Below are positions 1 through 8,983 of a stretch of DNA of 25,808 nt, in pieces. Location: NCBI GenBank assembly GCA_030627905.1, contig DAOVRZ010000089.1:1-25808 (forward strand), given 5' to 3'. Source of the stretch: JAGMES01 sp023128035. Its GTDB lineage: Bacteria > Bacillota > Halanaerobiia > DY22613. A program made the translations under genes and the position numbers. The notes beneath the pieces are model-generated. The model ran no database searches. It saw only the letters and a list, made by a program, of their open reading frames with translations, and was not told the origin of the DNA. Numbering within the stretch: position 1 is the first letter of the stretch; the number at the start of each line of letters is the position of its first letter.

Positions 1-2541
1 AAGTACAGGGATCTCGTCAGTAAATCTACTTAACCAATACTCTTCCTGCTTTTTAAACATTTCAGTATTAAACAATGTATTTTGCCAGTTGGTAAAATCT
101 TTATATTGTATTTTTAAATGAGGCAATTCCTTCCCAGTATAGAATGAAACTAATTCTTCCATGAATATACCTAGAGATGCCCCGTCTGATATTATATGAT
201 GCATATCAATCATCAATAGATGTTGATCTGCAAAGCAAACCAAACCTGCTCTTATCAAAGGAGGTCTACCTAAATTAAACGGTCTGACAAACTCTTTAAC
301 TATTTTGTCTAATTCAGTTTCTTGTACTTCAAAGAAGCTAACCTGAAAATCTATATCCTTATGAACTCTTTGGACAAGTTCACCATCTATTACCTCAAAA
401 GATGTTCTAAAAGAATCGTGTCGATTCACAATCTCTTGCAAGGCATTTGTCAAACATTTTATTTCTAGCTCACCATCAATTACCCAAAAATGAGGTAGGT
501 TATAACTGGTTTGTTCTCCCTCTACCTGTTTGACTGCAAACATTCTCTTTTGGGCTGATGAGATAGGATAATACTCTTTTTCAGTCACTACTTCTATTGA
601 TGCATATCTACTCTTGTCAGCATATTTAATATGTTCAGTTACTTCTTTAATGGTAGGACTGGTTAATATCTCTCTAATTTGCAGTTCAACGTTAAATTTC
701 TTATGTATTTTAGCTACTAAAGACGCAGCTTTCAGTGAGTTCCCACCCAGTTCCATAAAATTATCATAAATTCCTACTCTCTCTACACTTAAAACCTCAG
801 AATAGAGCATGATAAGTTTTTTCTCAATCTCATCACTCGCTAAAACAACTTCTTTTTGTGTCATCTTCTCTTTTATTCGTAAATTAAGCTCAACAAGTAA
901 AGAATCAAACTCTCCATTTTTATATAATTCACCTAATTTATATCTTTGCAGTTTTCCACTTACTGTTTTCGGAAAACTTTTAACTGGAAGTACGTCTGCT
1001 ATTTGAAGTCCCATACTTTTACTCACATGCTGTTTTAAGTTCATAGCTAATATTACAAAATCATCAAATTCTTTTTCCCACAAAATAAAGCACAAAATCT
1101 TCTCTCCATATTCCTTATCATCCGCCACTCCACATACAGCAATTTTATCCTCTTCTACTCCCTCTACATCTGCAGCAACCCTTTCGATATCATAAGGATA
1201 ATAATTTTGACTATTGACAAAGATTATATCTTTAACTCGCCCAGTAATAATCAAGCGTCCATTTCTCATAAAACCCAGATCACCTGTAATTAACCAACCA
1301 TCCTCTGTAAATGCAGTCTTAGTTGCTAGGTCATTCTTATAATATCCAGAGGTAACATTTGGTCCACTAATTTGAACATAACCAATTACTTTTTCATCAA
1401 CTACATTATTGAATTCGTCACATACTCTACAATTTTGCGAAGGATATCCTACATCAACGAGTTCTATGCCATCTTTAGTTGTATCAATTTCTTTAACAGT
1501 ATCACCAATTGCCATAAACTGACGGTCAAACTTATCTGAAATCACTCCTTCTCCTACAAGTGGAAAAGTAGCAAATAAACTTGTCTCTGTCATTCCATAA
1601 ATAGGGAATATAGTATTCTCTTTTAGACCATGATGAGCTAGTGTAATTGCAAATTCATGACATAACTCAGCAGATATCGGCTCCGCTCCAGTTAAAATCA
1701 AACGAATATGTGATAGCTCAAGATCTTTTAATAATTCAGGTTTATAATGTTCCAGAACATGTTTGAAACCAAATTTGACGCTAGCTAAGAAAGTCGCCTT
1801 ATGTTCATCTGCTTTCTTTAACCACATGAGTGGTTTTTTCATAAATAAATCGGTTGGCATCAAATATTGATCAGCATTAAGAAATAACGGTGTCATATGC
1901 CAACCCAACAATCCCAAAATATGTGTCATAGGTGACCATGATAAGAACTTATCAGCACAAGTAGCAGAAAATCCCTCTTCAATTCTCGTTATACCTGCTA
2001 ACATGTTTTCATGAGTCAAAACAACCCCTTTAGGATCACCAGTTGAACCAGATGAAAATAATATTGCTGCTATGTCATTTGATTTAGATTTATAAATAAC
2101 TCCTTCTTCTTTAGTCTCACCAAAGTCATCAATTAAGATCGTATTATTTAATAAAGTATTATATTGCCCGGCAATATTTTTAGAAGTAATTAGGTACGGT
2201 TTATCCAACACGCTCCAAACTTTAAATAGTTTTAACTTTTGCTCTTCAGTTAGTCCTACAGGCGTAAAAACTGGAATAATTCCCCCTAAAATACAAGCCC
2301 ACAAACTATAAATAAACTCCTGGGTATCTGATAATTGAAAGATTAGTTCATTACCTAACTTTATTCCTTTGTTTTGAAAATTTTTCAAATATATAAGTGA
2401 TTTTTTGTATATTTCCTCATATGATACATAAGTCTCCTCATGTTCACTGTAAATAAAAGTGATACCCTTTGAAGCTAAATCACTTTGCTCAAATATATTG
2501 ATCAAACTTTTAAAATTAGAACTTTCGGCTATTCTTTTCAT
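1..2541 (-). CDS. Nonribosomal peptide synthetase, acyl-adenylating loading module, 3'-truncated by window edge
   Basis: The frame is open from the ATG at 2541 (good SD, GGAGG 7 bases upstream) to base 1, 847 codons with no stop. Domains in order: an adenylation domain with core A3 SSGSTGDPKG at residues 163-172 and a C-terminal A10-type PKTVSGKLQR; a carrier protein with LGGNSLKA, the phosphopantetheine serine being about Ser602; and a condensation domain with HHIISDG at 781-787. The adenylating domain reads more like fatty-acyl-AMP or acyl-CoA ligases than like amino-acid A domains: it has a SWSPMTHILGLLGWHM segment and NSQNYYPYDIE near the hinge, resembling NHYPQDIE of FAAL proteins. I infer that it loads an acyl starter for a lipopeptide or hybrid product. 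The protein starts with this domain and has no upstream condensation domain, which fits an initiation module. The rest of the gene cluster lies to the left. Confidence 0.9.
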   Translation of the reverse strand, partial: MKRIAESSNFKSLINIFEQSDLASKGITFIYSEHEETYVSYEEIYKKSLIYLKNFQNKGIKLGNELIFQLSDTQEFIYSLWACILGGIIPVFTPVGLTEEQKLKLFKVWSVLDKPYLITSKNIAGQYNTLLNNTILIDDFGETKEEGVIYKSKSNDIAAILFSSGSTGDPKGVVLTHENMLAGITRIEEGFSATCADKFLSWSPMTHILGLLGWHMTPLFLNADQYLMPTDLFMKKPLMWLKKADEHKATFLASVKFGFKHVLEHYKPELLKDLELSHIRLILTGAEPISAELCHEFAITLAHHGLKENTIFPIYGMTETSLFATFPLVGEGVISDKFDRQFMAIGDTVKEIDTTKDGIELVDVGYPSQNCRVCDEFNNVVDEKVIGYVQISGPNVTSGYYKNDLATKTAFTEDGWLITGDLGFMRNGRLIITGRVKDIIFVNSQNYYPYDIERVAADVEGVEEDKIAVCGVADDKEYGEKILCFILWEKEFDDFVILAMNLKQHVSKSMGLQIADVLPVKSFPKTVSGKLQRYKLGELYKNGEFDSLLVELNLRIKEKMTQKEVVLASDEIEKKLIMLYSEVLSVERVGIYDNFMELGGNSLKAASLVAKIHKKFNVELQIREILTSPTIKEVTEHIKYADKSRYASIEVVTEKEYYPISSAQKRMFAVKQVEGEQTSYNLPHFWVIDGELEIKCLTNALQEIVNRHDSFRTSFEVIDGELVQRVHKDIDFQVSFFEVQETELDKIVKEFVRPFNLGRPPLIRAGLVCFADQHLLMIDMHHIISDGASLGIFMEELVSFYTGKELPHLKIQYKDFTNWQNTLFNTEMFKKQEEYWLSRFTDEIPVL

Positions 2542-3280
2542 TGATTACCTCCTTGTATAATGTAGTTATAAAGATTCGATTGAAAACAACTGTATTTCAA
2601 CCAAACTTTAGTTTAAAAAAACATTTAAATATTCGTACTTTGAAAACTTCAATACTATTGTTATCTTGAATAATTTTTCTGAATTATAAAGTTTAGAGTA
2701 GTTCCACATGCTTTTTCTCTAATCATGCTGTAGTCTTAACTTGCATACGTAAAAAAGAGAAATGGAGTTCCTAATAACCCTATCTTGTTTGAATACTATC
2801 AGGTAAAATGCGAATCCAAGAAAAAGAAAGTAGCTATTGGTGATGTTATGCATAAGCTTCTAAAATACATATTTGCTGTACTAAAAAATCAGACTGAAGT
2901 ACGGTCACCAAAAAGTCATTCTTTAGCCTACTTTGACAATCAAATTTTAGCAGCGTAAATTATTTTCTAAAGAATTTACATCAAAGCCATTGCTCGTGCT
3001 TTTTAATGGTTTAGTTTGTTATACCTTTTTTAAGTCAGAAAAAAATTTAACTTTTTTCATTAAAACTCTTGACTTTTACTAGCTAGTCTTTTACCTCTGT
3101 TTTATAAACAATTATAGATAATATTAACTTTGTTTCTAATATAAAAGAAAGTATATTTTATAAAACTAACTTTCCATCTTTTGTTATAATATAAATACCT
3201 TTTTTTGTCAATACTATCTTTTTATTTAAAATTGTATACTATATTCATTTGTGGTATTTTTCTTCTAGTGGCAAAATAAA
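2542..3280. other. Intergenic AT-rich region with an IS remnant
   Basis: No intact gene. The NRPS ribosome binding site lies at its left edge. The middle holds the IS110-type remnant at 2701-2958. The remainder (2959-3280) is very AT-rich, with no coding signal I can support and no convincing promoter pair. The right edge meets the terminator of the Lol-like operon. Confidence 0.5.
2701..2958 (+). pseudogene. IS110-family transposase, decayed C-terminal remnant
   Basis: In the plus frame starting at 2764 the sequence reads through NNPILFEYYQ, KKKKVAIGDVMHKLL and YIFAVLKNQTE to a TAA at 2956-2958. This is the pattern of the C-terminal part of IS110/IS116/IS902 transposases: a NP..KEYY segment, a K-rich turn, then an MxKLL..IyavLKn helix. 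Just upstream, the same frame has TAG and TAA codons at 2731 and 2737, and no N-terminal DEDD domain is found. The gene is therefore a dead 3' fragment. I see no matching IS ends or flanking duplication. The family call rests on motif memory, without alignment. Confidence 0.65.
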
Positions 3281-3305
3281 TAGGAAAGAGCATTGCTCTT
3301 TCCTA
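3281..3305 (-). terminator. Rho-independent terminator of the Lol-like operon
   Basis: A perfect inverted repeat (arms of 11-12 bases, TAGGAAAGAGCA and its complement) lies 21 bases past the stop of the last operon gene. Read on the minus strand it is followed by TTTATTTT. It fits an intrinsic terminator for the leftward transcript. Confidence 0.85.
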
Positions 3306-3325
3306 TCAATATAACCATTTTTTTA

Positions 3326-4405
3326 TTAAAATTGATATCCAAATCCAATCTGAATCATCCCACTCACCAATTCCTGTGTTCCAAACTGTGTACCTTCATC
3401 CCCCACAAATAAGCCACCACTAACCGAAAAGTCCATACCACTTCCAATTAAATTGTAATACTTCGGCACAAGCACCAAACTGGAATCATGGGGATTAAAT
3501 ACAGTCATTAAATTTACTCCCGCAAATTCATCAATCTCATAGCTCAACATTCCCAACAATAAATCTGGTTTTGTTTCAGGCTGAATTGTATAAGTTTCAT
3601 CTCGCAAATACTCTAATTGAGCCACAATTTTGCTTCCATAAAAAACTTCGAAACTATAGTCTACGCCAATCAGATAGACCATTTCTCCATCATTAAAATT
3701 ATTTTCAAAATAACATCCCGCTGTACCATATACACTCACTGGCCCTAAATCACCTTTTCCAGTCAGAGCAAACCGTTGGATAGATGGCTGTATCCAATGA
3801 GTATAATCCTTCTCAGGCTCAGCAACATAGCTAGCGGAAAGGTCAAACCCTTTTAAACCTGTCCTTCCTCTTATTCCAAATTTAGCATCAGTACTTTTTT
3901 CAGGAAATGCTGCTATTACAGTTATATTTGACATTTTAGCCAAAGTAAAATATCCAGAAATAGCGTTTTCACTAATCTCTATCTCTCCCAAACTCATTAG
4001 ATCATTCCCAACTGTAAAATTAAATGGATTAATAAAAGAACCAAAGGACCAGGAAATAGGTTGCCTTCCTACAGTCAAATGCATCTTTTCAAACCGTTGT
4101 TTGATATAAAGTTTAGTAATATTTGTAGAAAGATGCGAACCTTCTAGTCCATTCTGTGGTACATAGTAAACATCTAATTCAAACGCAGCTGAAGTTTCAT
4201 ACATCCTTGGCAGTAATAATTCTAAGTTGAGATGCTCCTGAAATGCAGTCATGAACTCACCATCTGGATTTACCGTTCCAATAAAATTAGTTTCAATCTT
4301 CCCTCCAAAACCAACTTTTGCACATACTGGCCCAGCAATTATCCCTATTCCCAAAAAAACAGCAATAATTGCTACTAGCCCTAAGAAAATAAATTTGTTT
4401 CTCAA
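3326..4405 (-). CDS. Putative outer-membrane beta-barrel protein of a Lol-like export operon
   Basis: The 359-residue protein starts with a signal peptide: a basic N-terminus, a hydrophobic stretch to about residue 27, and a likely cleavage after PVCA. The mature part has no further long hydrophobic helix. It shows alternating amphipathic beta-type segments and ends in GFGYQF, a terminal aromatic residue typical of outer-membrane barrels inserted by BamA. The start is a TTG at 4405, with AAGGAGG 8 bases upstream; no better-placed ATG exists. It is the last gene of a five-gene operon, 13 bases after the LolA-like gene, so it probably supplies the outer-membrane end of the pathway. I do not recognise a specific porin family, and the cargo is unknown. 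A diderm envelope is implied. Confidence 0.7.
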   Translation of the reverse strand: MRNKFIFLGLVAIIAVFLGIGIIAGPVCAKVGFGGKIETNFIGTVNPDGEFMTAFQEHLNLELLLPRMYETSAAFELDVYYVPQNGLEGSHLSTNITKLYIKQRFEKMHLTVGRQPISWSFGSFINPFNFTVGNDLMSLGEIEISENAISGYFTLAKMSNITVIAAFPEKSTDAKFGIRGRTGLKGFDLSASYVAEPEKDYTHWIQPSIQRFALTGKGDLGPVSVYGTAGCYFENNFNDGEMVYLIGVDYSFEVFYGSKIVAQLEYLRDETYTIQPETKPDLLLGMLSYEIDEFAGVNLMTVFNPHDSSLVLVPKYYNLIGSGMDFSVSGGLFVGDEGTQFGTQELVSGMIQIGFGYQF

Positions 4406-4418
4406 AAGAGATTCCTCC

Positions 4419-5159
4419 TTACCTTAAATTTTCTAAATTAAACATATCTTCAGGAATCTCGATATCAAATTCTGCAGAAGTAATAGTAAATCGAGTCTCG
4501 CTTTTCTTCTTTAATTTATCTTTCATAACCGAATCTGTTATATACCACCGACCTGCTATTTTTTCTACTTTCAGTGTATCCATCACTTTTAACAATCTAC
4601 CACTCTGTGCATAAAGCTCTTGCTTCAATATCACAAAACGTTCTTTATCAATCCAGGATACCAAACGATAGTATGATACTTCCACATCCTCGTTCGCGAT
4701 TCCTTCTAAAACATAACATGGATGACCATCTACTTCCTCTTCACGAACTATTGTAAATTTGTATTGGTTTTCCAATTCTTCAGATTCCATCGTATCCTGA
4801 TAGGAAAAATCACTTCCCATCATACCATCTTCCAACATATGCCCAGAAATTTTCACTACTTCCTCTGCATCAGGAAAGAACATCCAAAGATCTCCATCTA
4901 ATTTTAAAAATTTTACACCACGATCACGCGCATTTGTAAATTCAACAAGACCAGATGAACCTTTCATTGTTACAATCATATTTTTTGTCATCTTTCTCTT
5001 ACCATTAACAATATACATCTCTGCCTCAAAGTGTGCTGACTCTAAATATTGATTATCATCCACAATTTTGATGATCCCTTCTGCTGTCATAGCCAGTACC
5101 ATCTCTGGCATCAAAAGTAACATAATAAATACAGGCAGAATCCATTTTAATTTAGACAT
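4419..5159 (-). CDS. LolA-like outer membrane lipoprotein-sorting protein (TP0789-type)
   Basis: The 246-residue protein has a signal peptide with likely cleavage after VLA (residue 23). The mature domain carries features of the LolA-like/TP0789-type family, including LWMFFPDAEEVVKISG followed by MMGSDFSYQD, and ends in the ITSAEFDIEIPEDMF pattern common to these proteins. Family members are periplasmic open-barrel proteins thought to bind acyl chains of lipoproteins or lipids. The gene lies 20 bases after the second permease gene and directly before the barrel gene, so it probably shuttles the cargo of this ABC transporter across the periplasm. The ATG is supported by AAGGAG 10 bases upstream. 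The fold family is fairly secure; what it carries is inference. Confidence 0.8.
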   Translation of the reverse strand: MSKLKWILPVFIMLLLMPEMVLAMTAEGIIKIVDDNQYLESAHFEAEMYIVNGKRKMTKNMIVTMKGSSGLVEFTNARDRGVKFLKLDGDLWMFFPDAEEVVKISGHMLEDGMMGSDFSYQDTMESEELENQYKFTIVREEEVDGHPCYVLEGIANEDVEVSYYRLVSWIDKERFVILKQELYAQSGRLLKVMDTLKVEKIAGRWYITDSVMKDKLKKKSETRFTITSAEFDIEIPEDMFNLENLR

Positions 5160-5179
5160 TGATTCACAACTCCTTCCTA

Positions 5180-6439
5180 TTAGATAGAGCGTAATGCTTC
5201 AGTAGGCTCCATATTTGCAGCTTTCCGGGCAGGGAAAATACAGGTAATTACCGTCAAAAATATACCTAAAACAAATGCAAAAATTAAATTCCCTATCGAA
5301 AATACTGGATATATAGAAGGTGACATCAAAACTTCTTCACCCAATTTTTCAAAAAGCCCCGCAAAATTAATGCCTATATTTGAGAAAATTTTTGTAACAA
5401 ATCCCCCTAAAAAAGTTCCTAGCAAACTACCAGCAAACCCCATAAAAAATCCCTCAAAAATAAACAAAAATAAAATTTCTCTTCTTCCAAGTCCCAAAGC
5501 ACTCATCATACCAATCTCTTGCGTCCGTTCTTTAACAATCATGTACATGACATTGATCACCACAAAACAAGCAAGTACGACTAGTAAAATATAGATAATG
5601 TTATATATTTTCTCTACAACACTCAAAGCAGTGACAAGACCACCGGTCTTATTCCAAGGAAGCACCGTATATCTTCCTTCCGAATCATTTTTATCAAAAA
5701 ATTCATTAACCGCAGGAACAACTGTATTCACTTCCTTATAATTTGGAACTGCTAATAATATTTCTGTTACCTCATCTTCCATTTCTAATATACGTTGTGC
5801 TTGATCGAGAGGAAGATAGATCATATTATTATCGAGCATTCCCATTCCACTTTTAATCTTACCCACAATATTAAATGTTGAACCTTTAAAAGAACCAAAA
5901 GCAGTGGTATAGAAGAAAGTAAACTTATCACCAACCTTAAGTTTTAACTCTTTTAAGAGTCCTGCCCCCATAACTACTTCACGTTGTCCTTCCTCGATCA
6001 TTCGCCCTTCGACTAAATAAGTTTTAAGTCGAGTAAAAGCTAGTTCTTCCGCAGGTTTAACGCCATATCCCATTACTCCAAATAACTCATCATTATAACT
6101 AGCAGCAGCACTAAACTTAAGTCTTGGAATTACATGTGTTACTCCAGAAATATTCTCTAATTGTGCGACCATTTCGGCTACACCTTCTCCTTCAAAACCA
6201 TCAACTGGATAATTTAACGTATTTAATTGCTGTTTATCATGATACTCCTGATCGATAATTTTAATATGACCTAGATCATATTGTATGTTTAGTTCCAACA
6301 TTGAATCTAAAAAACCTAAAATAAATCCTCTGACAACTATAACAATACAGACAGAAACAGCAATGGCTATAATTGAAGCAATAGTTCTATGTTTAGAGTT
6401 AAATAAATCTTTATATGCAATATTAAACAAATACTTCAT
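5180..6439 (-). CDS. ABC transporter permease, LolC/E-MacB type (FtsX fold)
   Basis: The protein has 419 residues. It has one N-terminal membrane helix (IASIIAIAVSVCIVIVV), a large periplasmic domain of about 230 residues like MacB_PCD, then three C-terminal membrane helices of the FtsX domain ending in FPARKAANMEPTEALRSI. This is the standard layout of LolC/LolE and MacB half-transporters, which extract substrates from the inner membrane by mechanotransmission. I chose the ATG at 6439, because AGGAGGTGG lies 6 bases upstream; an in-frame GTG at 6448 overlaps that SD. The gene follows the sister permease by 12 bases. The two permeases differ in sequence, so the transporter is probably a heterodimer. 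Confidence 0.88.
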   Translation of the reverse strand: MKYLFNIAYKDLFNSKHRTIASIIAIAVSVCIVIVVRGFILGFLDSMLELNIQYDLGHIKIIDQEYHDKQQLNTLNYPVDGFEGEGVAEMVAQLENISGVTHVIPRLKFSAAASYNDELFGVMGYGVKPAEELAFTRLKTYLVEGRMIEEGQREVVMGAGLLKELKLKVGDKFTFFYTTAFGSFKGSTFNIVGKIKSGMGMLDNNMIYLPLDQAQRILEMEDEVTEILLAVPNYKEVNTVVPAVNEFFDKNDSEGRYTVLPWNKTGGLVTALSVVEKIYNIIYILLVVLACFVVINVMYMIVKERTQEIGMMSALGLGRREILFLFIFEGFFMGFAGSLLGTFLGGFVTKIFSNIGINFAGLFEKLGEEVLMSPSIYPVFSIGNLIFAFVLGIFLTVITCIFPARKAANMEPTEALRSI

Positions 6440-6451
6440 TTTTTCCACCTC

Positions 6452-7690
6452 CTAACGATGATAAATGGCTTTAACTGGATCTTTTCGAGCACCCCATCTA
6501 GCAGGTAAAATACTTGCTAGAAGAGTTGTAGTTATACAAAAGATAAATGCTATAGGATAAACTGAAGGATCTAAAACAGTATAGAACTTTCCTATAATTG
6601 TAAAAGAAGTTTCTGTTTGTGAACCTAGCCAAGCTGGATCAAACCCAATAATACTTAAAGGTAATGCAACAAGCGTACCTGCTATACTTCCGATTACACA
6701 CCCTAATAAACCAATCCCTAATGATTCCATGAGAAATACAAGAATAATCTCTTTTTCCTTAAGCCCCAATGCTTTCATAGTTCCAATCTCATCTAAACGT
6801 TCAAGTACCGCAAGAATAGTAATATTTATTATTCCAACTGCAGCAATCAAAAGAAATATTCCTAAGCCAAATTTGCTTCCAATCTTTCCTGCTTTCTTCA
6901 ATGTATTAGCAAATTGTGCTGATTCCCCCCAAGTATGTACATCTAAATTAGACCAGGTTGGTGAAATCAAGCTAGATAATTGTTTTAATGCTTCCTCTGT
7001 ATAGTTAGGATTATCCAATCGAACTGCAATTTCACTCACTTGATTTCCGATATTCAAAGCTTTCTGAGCTATATCTAATGGAACATAAACAACATTAGAA
7101 TTGATTGTAGGATTTGTACTGTCTAAAACCCCTATAATCTTTGCATCTATAGTATTAAAAGCCCCATTTTTACTTTTCACTAATAATGTAATATAATCTC
7201 CTAACTGCATATCCATTAATTTCGCTAAATTTTTACCCAACACAACTTCGTTTTGGCCTAGAGTAAACATTGAACCTTCTGTTAGATAATCCTGCGTAAT
7301 AAAAACATCTTGTTCTGTAATAGGGTTAACACCCCAGGCCATAATAGGCATTTCATCCATTCCATTACTAATATTAGCTTTAAACTTAAGTCTCGGTGTC
7401 ATAGCTGTAAAATGCGGTACTTTTTTCAACTCAGTCTCTAACTCCTGACTTACAGAAAAAAGATTATTTAAAGATAATTTATCTCTTAATTCCCAATATT
7501 CCGAATCTGTCACCTGTAAATGACCTGTCTCTAAATCAATTACATTATTATAAGACCATTGACTAATTCCCTGAAGAAGTGAGTCACCAAAAATAAAATT
7601 TTCAACTGCCATAACAATTATTAGCGCAGTAATAATTGTTCTAATCTTATGGCGTGTCAAATTTTTAAAAGCTAATTTAACTAAAAACAC
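6452..7690 (-). CDS. ABC transporter permease, LolC/E-MacB type (FtsX fold)
   Basis: The 412-residue permease has the same architecture as its neighbour: an N-terminal helix, a periplasmic MacB-type domain, and three C-terminal helices ending in LPARWGARKDPVKAIYHR. The cytoplasmic segment LERLDEIGTMKALGLKEKEI matches the coupling helix usual in LolE/FtsX permeases. I chose the GTG at 7690 as start: AAAGGAGA lies about 10 bases upstream, within the end of the ATPase gene. A longer frame opening at 7729 would place that SD inside the coding region and overlap the ATPase by 32 bases. It should pair with the ATPase at 7698-8384 and the second permease. Confidence 0.87.
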   Translation of the reverse strand: MFLVKLAFKNLTRHKIRTIITALIIVMAVENFIFGDSLLQGISQWSYNNVIDLETGHLQVTDSEYWELRDKLSLNNLFSVSQELETELKKVPHFTAMTPRLKFKANISNGMDEMPIMAWGVNPITEQDVFITQDYLTEGSMFTLGQNEVVLGKNLAKLMDMQLGDYITLLVKSKNGAFNTIDAKIIGVLDSTNPTINSNVVYVPLDIAQKALNIGNQVSEIAVRLDNPNYTEEALKQLSSLISPTWSNLDVHTWGESAQFANTLKKAGKIGSKFGLGIFLLIAAVGIINITILAVLERLDEIGTMKALGLKEKEIILVFLMESLGIGLLGCVIGSIAGTLVALPLSIIGFDPAWLGSQTETSFTIIGKFYTVLDPSVYPIAFIFCITTTLLASILPARWGARKDPVKAIYHR

Positions 7691-7697
7691 TGACGTT

Positions 7698-8384
7698 TCA
7701 TCTCCTTTCGTCTGAAATAATTTGTCCATCCTTTACTTGAACTAATCGACTCGCGTATTCCATTACTAAAGGATCATGTGTAGAAAAAACAAAAGTAGTT
7801 TTTAACTCTTTATTCATTTTAAGCATAATATCTAAAACATCTTTACTTGTTTTAGAATCTAAATTTGCTGTAGGCTCGTCAGCTAATACAATTTTTGGTT
7901 CTTTAACCAATGCTCGTGCAATTGCTACACGCTGTTTTTGACCTCCAGAAAGTTCATTCGTTTTACGATTTTCCAATCCACCAAGACCAACTTTTTCTAA
8001 AATGCTTAAAACTCGTTCTTTAATTTCTTTTGAATTCTTACCTTTAAGCAAACGAAGAGCAAACTCTACATTTTCATAAACAGTGAGCACAGGAATTAAA
8101 TTATAATTTTGAAATATAAACCCTAGATTGTTGCGACGCATCATTGCTAATTCTTTTTTAGATAATTTACCAGTTTCCTGACCGTCTAAATAAATCTCAC
8201 CTTTACTAGGTTTATCCAAACAGCCTATAAGATTTAAAAGTGTTGTTTTTCCCGAACCAGATGGTCCAGCAATAGAAGTAAATTCCCCCTGTTCTACAGT
8301 CAAATCAACTTCCCTTAACGCATGTACTACAATTTCACCTTGCTGATAAGTTTTAGTGATACCTTTCACTTGCAACACAGACAT
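7698..8384 (-). CDS. ABC transporter ATPase, LolD/MacB family
   Basis: The 228-residue protein has a full set of ABC motifs: Walker A GPSGSGKTT at about residues 40-48, Q-loop FQNYNLIPVLTVYEN, signature LSGGQKQRVAIARAL starting at 145, Walker B IVLADEPTANLDS at 165-177, and switch histidine in STHD (His203). The Q-loop and size are typical of LolD/MacB ATPases, which power FtsX-type permeases. AAAGGAGG precedes the ATG. It is the first gene of the five-gene operon, about 430 bases downstream of a near-consensus promoter. The substrate cannot be read from this subunit; the LolA-like and barrel genes downstream favour cargo bound for the outer membrane over drug efflux. Confidence 0.92.
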   Translation of the reverse strand: MSVLQVKGITKTYQQGEIVVHALREVDLTVEQGEFTSIAGPSGSGKTTLLNLIGCLDKPSKGEIYLDGQETGKLSKKELAMMRRNNLGFIFQNYNLIPVLTVYENVEFALRLLKGKNSKEIKERVLSILEKVGLGGLENRKTNELSGGQKQRVAIARALVKEPKIVLADEPTANLDSKTSKDVLDIMLKMNKELKTTFVFSTHDPLVMEYASRLVQVKDGQIISDERR

Positions 8385-8983
8385 TTTATTTTCCTCCTTT
8401 TTTACTTAATTACTAAGTGTTTGTAAAACGTATAAACTTTTTATATTTAAGGACTTATACACGAAAATTTATTCTTACTGCAAAAATTAATCAACATGAA
8501 TATATCCGAATTTTAAGACCTCTTATTGCCTAAATTATACTTCTACTTTCCTAAAATAGCATTTCCTGTATTTATAACTCTCTATATTTTGCAAACACCT
8601 ACCTTAATTATTTTTATTGTACAATTGTTCATAGAATTAGTGGTCTTTTTGCAGTTGAAACATGAGATTATATTAATTTAGTTAAAATTCTTTATTTTTC
8701 AAAAATAATCGTGTTATTTAGTTAAGTACAATATTTTTTTTGAATATATAGTAATTTTGATAGAATTTTTGATTAGATTATTTTCACATTGTTGTTATTT
8801 TTTTCACACTTTTCACTCATTATACCTCATTTTTTTTTTAACGTCAAGCTTATATCGCTTAAACTTCTGAATAAATGTTATTAACTCAAAATACATTTCT
8901 ACATTTTTTATTAGATTTGTAAGTAACTACGAAACTTATATTTCGTCAACTTCTTTGTAACTCCTTCTTCTATTATTCAAACT
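8385..8983. other. Long AT-rich leader region upstream of the Lol-like operon
   Basis: This roughly 600-base stretch has no open frame that I can support. It contains the minus-strand promoter at 8819-8847 and so would be mostly 5' leader of the ATPase mRNA. A weaker second candidate promoter lies nearer the gene on the minus strand (TTGCAG at 8478-8483, 18 bases, TATAAG at 8454-8459). I found no recognisable riboswitch core. Confidence 0.45.
8819..8847 (-). promoter_or_regulatory. Sigma-A type promoter, Lol-like operon or leader RNA
   Basis: On the minus strand TTGACG (8842-8847) and TATAAT (8819-8824) are separated by exactly 17 bases. This is the best match in this intergenic region. Transcription would start near 8812 and reach the ATPase start codon at 8384 after about 430 bases. 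Confidence 0.7.

Noticed and set aside
809..1006. Plus-strand open frame opposite the NRPS gene
   Set aside because: It lies entirely antisense to the carrier/adenylation coding region, has low-complexity Ser/Phe composition and no SD.
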